Below are positions 1-7,539 of a stretch of 64,000 bases of DNA, piece after piece. Made by a program: the position numbers and the translations under genes. A model generated the notes under the pieces. It did no database searches and was not told the origin of the DNA. It saw nothing but the letters and a program-made list of their open reading frames with translations. Source of the DNA: Actinomyces culturomici (lineage in GTDB: Bacteria; Actinomycetota; Actinomycetes; Actinomycetales; Actinomycetaceae); the NCBI RefSeq assembly GCF_900499005.1, contig NZ_LS991316.1:62001-126000 (forward strand), in the 5' to 3' direction. The first letter of the stretch is position 1. The number at the start of each line of letters is the position of its first letter.

Positions 1-1
1 C

Positions 2-1273
2 GGCGCGCCCTCCCTCGACGTCCTCGACTGGGGCGCCCTCTTCGCCCGGGCCGCCGACGCCGCGAGGACCGAGGCGCTGCGCGCGCCCGGTGCCGACGCC
101 CCGGTCGGAGCCTCGGCAGAGGGCCCCGCCGGCGCCGCGGGGTCGTCGACTCGTTCCCCCTCCTCGTCGGGAGCGCCGTTCGACGGGGACGGCGTTCCCC
201 CGACCCGTCCCCTCCCGAGCTCCCAGCCGACCGCGCGACTCGCTCCGCCCGAGCCCTCGTACCCGCCGCCCGTGGGCGCGCTCGGTCCGGCCGACCCGGG
301 GTTCGCGCCCGATGGAGCTCCCGCCGGGTACGGGCAGGGCGCGGATGCGACCGCGATCCAGCCCCCGTGGTCCGCTGCGGACGCGGGGGCCCCCTGGTCC
401 GCCGCTCCGTCGTCGGGGGCCGTACGGGCCGGGACCGCCGATGGCGCGGCCGTGCAGCCGCCCTGGCCGGGCGGCCCGGTCGCCGGGGCCGAGTGGGCGC
501 AGGCGCCCTCGTCCTCGTCCCCCCAACCCGGCGCGGCCTGGGGACCCATGGCCGCGCGGCCCGGCGCAGCGCCGACCGACGGGGCGCTCGCCCCGTACCG
601 GGCCGACGGGCAATGGACCGAACCCGCCCCCTCCCCGTGGACGGCGCTCCCCGCGCCCACCTTCATCCCGAACTTCCCCCGGACGACGTGGATCCTCGGG
701 CCGGCGCTCCTCATGCCGCTCGCGATGCTCCCGATCCTTCTCGGCGCCATCGGATCGATCGCGGTCGGCACGGCCCTCCTGCTCCTCGCCCTCGTCGGTG
801 CCTGCCTGCGCCACCGGGAGATGCGGCGCGTCCGCAACGCCGGTCCGAAGGGCTCCGACACGGCGGCCATGCTCGCGGCCTCGCCCCTCCTTCTGCTGAA
901 GGCCGCGGGCGGCCTCGTCCTCAGCTTCGCCCTCGGCGCGATCATCCCCTACGTGGCGTGGATCGGATACGCGGCCGGCGGGATCGACGGCGCGCCGTGG
1001 AGGCGGATCATCGAAATCGTCGCCTCGTCGCGGCCCACCCTCGGCGCCGACCCCCTCGTCACCGACCCCATCTGGTCGATCGCCCTCTGGGTCGCCGTGT
1101 GGGCGGCCCTCGCGCTCACATGGCTCATGCCGACCGCCGTCGACCTGCGCGACGGGACGAGTCGCTTCGCCACCGCCCTCCTCGGTCCGACGTGGATCCG
1201 CTTCATCGCGGGACTCCTGTGCGCCGGCGTGGTCGTCGCCACATGGTTCATCGTCACAGGGGGACCCGCGTAG
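2..1273 (+). CDS. Proline/alanine-rich multi-pass membrane protein, 5' end outside window
   Basis: The reading frame is open from the first bases of the window, so the start lies upstream and 423 residues are visible. The first half is a low-complexity Pro/Ala/Gly/Ser-rich hydrophilic region. The second half has about four hydrophobic segments, near nt 690-810, 890-985, 1068-1145 and 1167-1265, so this is a membrane protein with a long disordered N-terminal region, a common actinobacterial layout. I do not recognise a catalytic domain. The next gene follows after about 60 bp on the same strand but seems to have its own -10 (TAGTGT at 1299) and ribosome binding site. Function unknown. Confidence 0.75.
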   Translation, partial: GAPSLDVLDWGALFARAADAARTEALRAPGADAPVGASAEGPAGAAGSSTRSPSSSGAPFDGDGVPPTRPLPSSQPTARLAPPEPSYPPPVGALGPADPGFAPDGAPAGYGQGADATAIQPPWSAADAGAPWSAAPSSGAVRAGTADGAAVQPPWPGGPVAGAEWAQAPSSSSPQPGAAWGPMAARPGAAPTDGALAPYRADGQWTEPAPSPWTALPAPTFIPNFPRTTWILGPALLMPLAMLPILLGAIGSIAVGTALLLLALVGACLRHREMRRVRNAGPKGSDTAAMLAASPLLLLKAAGGLVLSFALGAIIPYVAWIGYAAGGIDGAPWRRIIEIVASSRPTLGADPLVTDPIWSIALWVAVWAALALTWLMPTAVDLRDGTSRFATALLGPTWIRFIAGLLCAGVVVATWFIVTGGPA

Positions 1274-1335
1274 GTGTCGCCCTCGCCGCGCCCTCGCTAG
1301 TGTGGGGCGCAGACCTCACAAGAGAAGGGGGGCCC

Positions 1336-2193
1336 ATGGCCGCCAAGAAGAACGCGGACGCCTCCGTCCGCCTCAAGGCCCAGCAGATGCGCGAGGCGCA
1401 GGAGAAGGCGGATAAGAGGAACCGCGCGATCGTCGTGTCGATCGTCGCAGTCGTCGTCCTCGCCGTCATCGTGACGGTCGCCATCGTCATCGGCAACCAG
1501 CTCAAGGCGAAGAACGAGGCCGAGACCGCCGACCCGACGACGACCCTCGGCGAATACGCCGGAGGTGCGCCGGTCCTCTACTCGCACCTCGGCATCGGCA
1601 AGGTCGACGACTCGCTCCCCACGCTCACCGAGTACTTCGACTACTCGTGCCACGCCTGCGCGAACATCGACGTCCTCATCGGCCAGACAGTCTCCGACGA
1701 CGCGAAGAACGGCGAGTACAACATCGAGTTCCAGCCCGTCACGACCGTCGGAATGGCGTACGCGAATCCCGCGACTTCCGCCTCCCTCATCGTCGCGCAG
1801 AAGGATCCCGATCACTGGATCGCGTTCCACCACTCGCTGCTCTCGTACTTCCGCTCTCAGTTCAACGCTGGCAAGGGCACCGTCATTCAGGATCAGCAGA
1901 AGTCCTGGGAGCAGGTGAAGACCCTCGCGACCGAGGCGGGCGTTCCCTCCGACGTCGTCAAAACCTTCCCGGTCAACGTCGTCACGGACTACCTCTCGAC
2001 CTCGACCGCCGCGTGGAAGGCGGCGAACATCGCCGACCGTAACGGGCTCGGCACCCCGGAGTTCGTCAAGGACCACTCGACGCGCATCACCCTCTCGGGC
2101 AATGACGCGTCGAGCATTCTCGCCTCCCTGCGCACCGGGATGGGCCTGTCCTCCACCGCCCAGTCGGGATCGGATTCCGCGCAGTCCAGGTGA
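1336..2193 (+). CDS. Membrane-anchored DsbA-like thiol-disulfide oxidoreductase
   Basis: The 285-residue product has a charged N-terminus with many Lys/Arg/Glu, one membrane segment at about residues 36-58 (IVVSIVAVVVLAVIVTVAIV), and then an extracytoplasmic thioredoxin-fold domain of the Thioredoxin_4/DsbA type. The active-site motif is Cys-His-Ala-Cys in YFDYSCHACANID, directly after the first strand as in this family. The likely role is oxidative folding or reduction of exported proteins. The ATG is preceded by AGAAGGGGGG, and a -10-like TAGTGT lies at 1299-1304. The upstream in-frame extension of the frame runs through the previous gene and is not coding. A Ser-rich tail ends the protein. 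tRNA-Thr follows 80 bp later. Confidence 0.88.
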   Translation: MAAKKNADASVRLKAQQMREAQEKADKRNRAIVVSIVAVVVLAVIVTVAIVIGNQLKAKNEAETADPTTTLGEYAGGAPVLYSHLGIGKVDDSLPTLTEYFDYSCHACANIDVLIGQTVSDDAKNGEYNIEFQPVTTVGMAYANPATSASLIVAQKDPDHWIAFHHSLLSYFRSQFNAGKGTVIQDQQKSWEQVKTLATEAGVPSDVVKTFPVNVVTDYLSTSTAAWKAANIADRNGLGTPEFVKDHSTRITLSGNDASSILASLRTGMGLSSTAQSGSDSAQSR

Positions 2194-2273
2194 GCTCCTC
2201 CGGGGCCCCGGCGATTCGTCGGGGCCCCGGAGCCCATGGCAGACTGTGGGCACTCGCCCGCACTGCCGGGTCC

Positions 2274-2349
2274 GCCGCCTTAGCTCAGTTGGTAGAGCAG
2301 CTGTCTTGTAAACAGCAGGTCATCGGTTCGAGCCCGATAGGTGGCTCCA
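2274..2349 (+). tRNA. tRNA-Thr (anticodon TGT), CCA encoded
   Basis: A full cloverleaf can be drawn: acceptor GCCGCCT pairs with AGGTGGC (one G-T), the D-arm contains TAGCTCAGTTGGTAGAGCA, the anticodon loop is CTTGTAA giving TGT, and the T-loop is TTCGAGC. CCA is encoded at 2347-2349. Confidence 0.97.
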
Positions 2350-2359
2350 ATGCGGAAAT

Positions 2360-2392
2360 GGCCCCGCACCTGGCAAAAGTCAGGGCGGGGCC
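2360..2392 (+). terminator. Hairpin after tRNA-Thr
   Basis: GGCCCCGC and GCGGGGCC pair, with an inner CCTG/CAGG extension and a loop containing GCAAAAGT. It lies 10 nt after the tRNA and probably ends its transcript. Confidence 0.7.
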
Positions 2393-2508
2393 GCTCTCGT
2401 ATGCGGGCTGGATCGCGGGGGCCGTACCCATCGGTACCCGGAAAGCGATGAGCGGGGAGCAGCGCCCTCGCGCTCGCGGGATGCCGGCCCGGATGTGAGG
2501 CATTCTTC

Positions 2509-2720
2509 GGGCGTTTTGTGGGTGGTGTGTGCCCGGTTCCGGCGTATGCGCCCGGTTCCGTCGGGGTGTGGGGCGGTTTCGGGCGCTTTGTGGGTGGTGT
2601 GTGCCCGGTTCCGGCGTATGTGCCCGGTTCCGTCGGGGTGTGGGGCGGTTTCGGGCGCTTTGTGGGTGGTGTGTGCCCGGTTCCGGCGTATGTGCCCGGT
2701 TCCGTCGGGGTGTGGCTCCC
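2509..2720 (+). repeat. 72-bp tandem repeat, three copies (left arm of inverted pair)
   Basis: Copies begin at 2509, 2581 and 2653, a period of exactly 72 bp. Each unit contains two direct copies of GCCCGGTTCCG. Because 72 is divisible by 3, several frames stay open across it, but the predicted peptides are simple repeats and I do not regard them as genes. The same unit, diverged and in opposite orientation, occurs at 9959-10160 with the same period. The rest of 2393-3028 holds no gene that I can support. Confidence 0.9.
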
Positions 2721-2861
2721 GACGAACGAGGGAGAAGGCAAAGAAGCGGAAGGGCCGAGTCGAGAGCAGTTCAGTGACGTATCAACACCTCCATCGACAC
2801 GCCAACCGGTCCGGCGTTACACGACCGATCGGGCGGCGCCCGGATCAGTGGGCGTCAGCAA

Positions 2862-2901
2862 GGAGATCCCCTCGACGGGACAAGGTGATGCTCTCGGTGA
2901 G
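2862..2901 (+). repeat. 40-bp inverted-repeat element, left copy
   Basis: GGAGATCCCCTCGACG, four variable bases, then AAGGTGATGCTCTCGGTGAG. The exact reverse complement, apart from the four variable bases, is at 9887-9926, so 36 of 40 positions match. The two copies bracket the TetR-GH2-GPH-GH36 operon. This copy lies about 130 bp before the TetR start. Confidence 0.92.
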
Positions 2902-3028
2902 AGGGGAGTGCGGACAAAGGGGGAGCGGATAGGAGGTCGGAACCCCTTGATCGGCGGGGCGCGGCGCGCTAGCCTCTCCTCATCCGGAAACCCGTATGCG
3001 TGGTTTCGGTTTCCACAAGGAGGTGGCC

Positions 3029-3625
3029 GTGTCGTCCGATGCCGAGGAACTGCGCCGACGAATCCTCGTCGCCGCGATCGATCTGTGGATCGAGAAGGGC
3101 GCCGGGTTCACGATGTCCGAGCTCGCGACGAGCCTGCGGATCTCGAAGAAGACCCTCTACGTCGAATTCGCCGATAAGGAGGACCTGCTCGCCAGTGCCG
3201 TCGACCACTGGTTCGACGAGGTCAAGCGCGCCGAGCGGGCGATCATCGACGACCCGACGCTCTCGACCCTCGAGAAGGTCCGTCGCGTCATCGTCGTTCA
3301 GCCGCCGGGGCATCGGACGATCGCCTGGGCCGATGTCGCGCCGAGCGCGCTCAAGCACCCCAAGGTCCACCGCCGCGTCCTCGATCGCCTCGAATCCGGG
3401 TGGGAGCCGACGCTCGACCTGCTGCGCGCGGGCATCGAGGCGGGGGAGATCCGCCCCGTCGACCTCGACGTCGCCCGGGGCGTCATCGAGGGCGCGTTCG
3501 AGCGCCTCCTCGCTCGCCCCGAGACGAGCGCCGACTGGACGCGCACCCTCGACGCGATGATCGACCTCATCATCGGGGGCCTCGCCCCGCGCCCCGGGGA
3601 GTCCGATGCCGAGGAGGACGCATGA
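3029..3625 (+). CDS. TetR-family regulator of the galactoside operon
   Basis: The 198-residue protein starts with a TetR helix-turn-helix: FTMSELATSLRISKKTLYVEFADKEDLL at about residues 30-57. The C-terminal ligand-binding domain is divergent, as usual. I choose GTG 3029 because AAGGAGG lies 5 nt before it; an in-frame ATG at 2996 has no such site. A -10-like TAGCCT is near 2970. The stop overlaps the start of the GH2 gene (ATGA), so regulator and enzymes are co-transcribed and the regulator probably controls its own operon in response to a sugar. The effector is not known. Confidence 0.85.
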   Translation: MSSDAEELRRRILVAAIDLWIEKGAGFTMSELATSLRISKKTLYVEFADKEDLLASAVDHWFDEVKRAERAIIDDPTLSTLEKVRRVIVVQPPGHRTIAWADVAPSALKHPKVHRRVLDRLESGWEPTLDLLRAGIEAGEIRPVDLDVARGVIEGAFERLLARPETSADWTRTLDAMIDLIIGGLAPRPGESDAEEDA

Positions 3626-6078
3626 CCCGCTACGCGCTCAACGACGACTGGAAGTTCACCCCGACCTGGGACGACGCGCTTCTCGGCGCGAACGCCGCGG
3701 ACGCGGAGGGCCTCGAGCCCGTCCGCCTGCCGCACACCGTCGCCGAACTCCCGCTCGACTCCTTCGACGACCACGACTTCCAGCTCCTCTCCGGCTACGT
3801 CCGCGCCCTCGACGTCCCCGCGTCGTGGGCCGACCGGACCGTGCGCCTCGTCCTCGACGGCGCCGCCCACCGCGCCGAGGTCTTCTGCAACGGGGCGCTC
3901 GTCGGCGTCCACGAGTGCGGGTGGACCGCCGCCGAATTCGACCTCACCGCGCACCTTGAGCCCGGCCGCAACGTCCTCGCCGTGCGCCTCGATTCGCGCG
4001 AGACCCTCGACCAGCCGCCCTTCGGCGGGGTCGTCGACTACCTCGCGTACGGCGGCCTCTACCGCGAGGCGCACCTCGAGGTGACCCCGCGCGAGCGCCT
4101 CGCCGACGTATTCGTGCGCGCCGACCATCGCGGCGCCCTCACCGCCGAGGTCGCCGTCGCGAACGCCCGGCCCGGCCTCGCCCTCCTCGCGTCCGTTGTC
4201 GACGCCTCGGGCGCGGTTCTCGCCTCCTCGCGCACGCCGATCGACGAGGCCGGGGCGCAGGCGCCGAAGGAGGGAGCTGAAACAGGCGCCGTCTCGACGC
4301 TCTCCCTCGACCTGCGCGTGCCGAACGCCCGGGCCTGGAGCCCGAAGGATCCCACTCTTCACGTGCTGCGCTGCGCCCTCGTCGATGCGAATGGAAGCGA
4401 GCTCGACGCGCGCGACACGCGCTTCGGGTTCCGGACGATCGCGTGGGCGGCCGACGGGCTCTACGTCAACGGCGAACGGGTCCACCTGCGCGGACTCAAT
4501 CGGCACCAGTCGTACCCGTACATGGGGTACGCGGCGCCCGCCCGCGCGCAGCGGCTCGACGCGGACATCGTGAAGGACGAGCTCGGCTGCACCGTCGTGC
4601 GGACGAGCCACTACCCGCAGTCGCACCACTTCATCGACCGGTGCGACGAGATCGGGCTCCTCGTCGTCACTGAGCTGCCGGGCTGGCAGCACATCGGCGG
4701 CGACGCGTGGAAGGACCGGGCGGTGCGCAACGTCCGCGACATGGTCCTCCAGTGGCGCAACCACCCGTCGATCATCGCGTGGGGCGTCCGCATCAACGAG
4801 AGCGCGGACGACGACGCCCTCTACGAGCGGACGAACGCGGCGGCGCATGAGCTCGACTCGACGCGGCCGACGACGGGCATCCGGAACTTCCAGAAGTCGC
4901 ACCTCCTCGAGGACGTGTACGCGTACAACGACTTCGTCCACTCGGGAGGCAACCGCGGGTGCGACCCGAAGAAGCGCGTGACGCCGGACGCGTCGAAGGG
5001 CTACCTCATCTCCGAGCACAACGGGCACATGTACCCGACGAAAGCCTGGGACGACGAGGAGCACCGCCTCTCCCAGGCGCTGCGGCACGCGCGCGTTCAG
5101 AACGACGCGGCGGCCGGCGAGGGGATCTCCGGGGCGATCGGCTGGTGCTTCGCCGACTATCAGACCCACCGGGACTTCGGGTCGGGCGACCGGGTGTGTC
5201 ACCACGGCGTCCTCGATCAGTTCCGCAACCCGAAGCTCGCGGCCGCGCTCTACGCGAGCCAGGCCGATCTCGCCGAGGGAGAGGAGGCGATTCTCGTCCC
5301 GTCCTCGTCGATGGACATCGGCGAGCACCCGGGCGGCGCGCTCGGAACGATCGCCGTGTTCACCAACGCGGACTCGGTGCGCCTCTACCGCAATGACGAT
5401 CTCGTCGGGGAGTTCGCCCCGGACCCGAAGCGCTACGGCGCCCTCCCGCACCCGCCCGTCCTCATCGAGGACACGGTCGGCGAACTCCTCGAGCGCCACG
5501 AGGGCCTCGATCACCGGACGTCCGAGCAGATCAAGAAGGTTCTGCGCGACGCCGCCAAGTACGGGCCCGCGGGCCTCCCGCCCGCGACGATGGCGACCGC
5601 CGCGTGGCTCATGACCGCCAAGGGCTTCACCCTCGACGAGGGCACCCGCCTCTACAACCGCTGGATGGCCTCCTGGGGCGGCGAGGCCGTCGTCTGGCGA
5701 TTCGACGCAGTCAAGGACGGATTGGTCGTCGCCTCGGCGCGGCGGGCGCCGGGAAACGAGCTGCAACTCGTCGCCGACGTCGACACGACGCGCCTCGTCG
5801 ACGGGAAGACCTGGGACCTCGCGACCGTGAGGATCCGCGCGATCGACGAGTACGGCGCCCCGCGCACCTACGCGCGCCGCGTCGTGCGGATCTCCCTCGA
5901 GGGGGATGCCGCGCTCGTCGGTCCCGACGTCATCGACCTCGCCGGAGGCGGGGCCGGAACCTACGTGAGGACCCTCGGGCGCGCGGGGAGTGCACGCCTC
6001 ACCCTCAGCTGCGACGGGGCCGAACCGGTCTCGATCGACTTCACCATCGAGCGCGAGGGGGCGCCGACATGGAACTGA
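3622..6078 (+). CDS. Glycoside hydrolase family 2 (beta-galactosidase/beta-glucuronidase type)
   Basis: The 818-residue protein shows the GH2 order: N-terminal sugar-binding jelly-roll (about 1-180), immunoglobulin-like domain (about 190-290), and TIM barrel starting at LYVNGERVHLRGLNRHQ. The proposed acid/base is Glu393 in GVRINES and the nucleophile Glu465 in ISEHNGH. No signal peptide is seen, so it should act in the cytoplasm on imported oligosaccharides. Start and stop overlap both neighbours (ATGA at 3622; the next gene begins inside the last codons). The linker at residues 206-212 (PIDEAGA) is encoded by a copy of the dispersed CTCGTCGATC element. Exact linkage specificity cannot be read from sequence. 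Confidence 0.88.
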   Translation: MTRYALNDDWKFTPTWDDALLGANAADAEGLEPVRLPHTVAELPLDSFDDHDFQLLSGYVRALDVPASWADRTVRLVLDGAAHRAEVFCNGALVGVHECGWTAAEFDLTAHLEPGRNVLAVRLDSRETLDQPPFGGVVDYLAYGGLYREAHLEVTPRERLADVFVRADHRGALTAEVAVANARPGLALLASVVDASGAVLASSRTPIDEAGAQAPKEGAETGAVSTLSLDLRVPNARAWSPKDPTLHVLRCALVDANGSELDARDTRFGFRTIAWAADGLYVNGERVHLRGLNRHQSYPYMGYAAPARAQRLDADIVKDELGCTVVRTSHYPQSHHFIDRCDEIGLLVVTELPGWQHIGGDAWKDRAVRNVRDMVLQWRNHPSIIAWGVRINESADDDALYERTNAAAHELDSTRPTTGIRNFQKSHLLEDVYAYNDFVHSGGNRGCDPKKRVTPDASKGYLISEHNGHMYPTKAWDDEEHRLSQALRHARVQNDAAAGEGISGAIGWCFADYQTHRDFGSGDRVCHHGVLDQFRNPKLAAALYASQADLAEGEEAILVPSSSMDIGEHPGGALGTIAVFTNADSVRLYRNDDLVGEFAPDPKRYGALPHPPVLIEDTVGELLERHEGLDHRTSEQIKKVLRDAAKYGPAGLPPATMATAAWLMTAKGFTLDEGTRLYNRWMASWGGEAVVWRFDAVKDGLVVASARRAPGNELQLVADVDTTRLVDGKTWDLATVRIRAIDEYGAPRTYARRVVRISLEGDAALVGPDVIDLAGGGAGTYVRTLGRAGSARLTLSCDGAEPVSIDFTIEREGAPTWN

Positions 6079-7529
6079 CGACACGGACGGGCAGGGGCAG
6101 GAAGTTCGGCTACGGCGTCGGAGCCGTCGGCAAGGACATGGTCTACGCCCTCGTCTCCGGGTTCATTCTCTACTTCTACAACGACGTCCTCGGGGCCTCG
6201 GGCACCTTCATCGGCGTCATGATGATGGCGGCCCGCGTCTTCGACGCGTTCAACGACCCGATCATGGGCGTCATCGTCGAGAAGACCCGGACCCGCTGGG
6301 GCCGTTTCCGCCCGTGGATCTTCACGGGCACGCTGACGAACGCCCTCGTCCTCTACGCGATGTTCGCCGTGCCGAAGGGCATGGAGGGCTCCGCGCTCCT
6401 CACGTGGATGACGGTCGCCTACTTCCTCTGGGGCATCACCTACACGCTGATGGACATCCCCTTCTGGTCGATGATCCCGGCGATCACGAGGCCCGGCAAG
6501 GAGCGCGAGGCGATGGCCGTCATCGGCCGCACCTTCGCCGCCCTCGGCTTCGCGGTCCCGACGATCGCGACGATGCTCGTCGTCGTCCGCGTCGGGTCGG
6601 GCGAGCGGGACGGCTTCGCGTTCTTCGCCGCGGCGGTCGCCGTGTTCTTCGTCGTCGCCGAGCTCGTCATGGTCGTCCTCGTGAAGGAGGACGTCGGAGC
6701 GAAGACCGACGCCGACGGCGCTCCCGGGGCCGCGCCCGCCGCGATCTCGGGTGCCGCCGAGCCCGAGCGCTCCCCGCGCATCTCCGAGATGTTTCGCGCC
6801 CTCCTCGCGAACGATCAGGCGATGGTCGTCGTCATCGGCATCGTCGTCTTCAACGCGTCGCTCTACCTCACGACCCAGCTCGCCGTGTACTTCTTCAAGT
6901 ACGACATGGGGAATTCGGACCTCGTCAGCCTCTTCGGCGCGGTCGGCGGCGCCGGTCAGATCCTCTCGATGGCGTCCCTGCCGCTCTTGCGCAAGAAGTG
7001 GAGCGCGAAGACGATCCTCTCCGGCTCGATCTCGATCACGATCCTCGGCTACCTGCTCCTCTTCGCGATGTCGCTCGCGGGCGTCCGCCAGATCGCGGCC
7101 CTCGCTCTCTGCGCCTTCATCATCTACATCGGCTTCGGCCTGGCGACGGTGCTGACGACGGTGTTCCTCGCCGACTCGGTCGACTACGGCGAGTACAAGA
7201 CGGGCCGTCGCGACGAGGCCGTGATCTTCTCCATGCAGACCTTCGTCGTCAAGCTCGCCTCCGCCGTGTCGGTGCTCCTCGCGGGCGTCGGCCTCGACGT
7301 CATCGGCCTCGACCCGGCCGCGGCGACGCAGACCGCGGGGACGCTCATGGGGCTGCGCGTCCTCATGATGATCGTCCCGATCGCGGGCATCGCCTTCGCC
7401 CTCGTGTTCCTCCGCCGCCGCTACCGCCTCGACGAGGCGGAACTCGCCCGCATCGGCGCGGCCATCGGGAAGGATGTTCACGAGGCCGGGGCCGGCGCGT
7501 CCGCGCCGGAAACCGTGACGGGGGAGTGA
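6069..7529 (+). CDS. GPH-family sugar:cation symporter (MFS_2, MelB-like)
   Basis: The 486-residue protein has about 12 hydrophobic segments. The N-terminus KFGYGVGAVGKDMVYALVSG and the following YFYNDVLG...DAFNDPIMG stretch with KTRTRWGRFRPW are hallmarks of the glycoside-pentoside-hexuronide symporter family, in which the Asp residues of helices 2 and 4 bind cation and sugar. It should import the galactoside hydrolysed by the flanking enzymes. The ATG overlaps the end of the GH2 gene by 10 nt. The Ala/Gly-rich C-terminal tail (HEAGAGASAP) is encoded by a TTCACGAGGCCGGGGCC variant of the dispersed element. Confidence 0.9.
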   Translation: MELTTRTGRGRKFGYGVGAVGKDMVYALVSGFILYFYNDVLGASGTFIGVMMMAARVFDAFNDPIMGVIVEKTRTRWGRFRPWIFTGTLTNALVLYAMFAVPKGMEGSALLTWMTVAYFLWGITYTLMDIPFWSMIPAITRPGKEREAMAVIGRTFAALGFAVPTIATMLVVVRVGSGERDGFAFFAAAVAVFFVVAELVMVVLVKEDVGAKTDADGAPGAAPAAISGAAEPERSPRISEMFRALLANDQAMVVVIGIVVFNASLYLTTQLAVYFFKYDMGNSDLVSLFGAVGGAGQILSMASLPLLRKKWSAKTILSGSISITILGYLLLFAMSLAGVRQIAALALCAFIIYIGFGLATVLTTVFLADSVDYGEYKTGRRDEAVIFSMQTFVVKLASAVSVLLAGVGLDVIGLDPAAATQTAGTLMGLRVLMMIVPIAGIAFALVFLRRRYRLDEAELARIGAAIGKDVHEAGAGASAPETVTGE

Positions 7530-7539
7530 GGAGCCGGGC

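Noticed and set aside
2274..2349. tRNA-Thr as attachment site of an integrated element carrying the sugar operon
   Set aside because: No integrase gene and no repeated tRNA 3' end was found near 10 kb; the flanking repeats are inverted, not direct.
2495..2932. Frames with repeated CARFRRM or VCPVPAY peptides over the 72-bp repeat
   Set aside because: They stay open only because 72 is divisible by three; no start signal, no family resemblance, and the diverged right-hand copy does not keep the peptide.
3298..6084. 928-residue frame on the minus strand opposite the TetR and GH2 genes
   Set aside because: It is the antisense shadow of strong genes with recognisable catalytic motifs; its composition (Arg/Val/Glu/Gly-rich) is typical of reverse frames in high-GC DNA.
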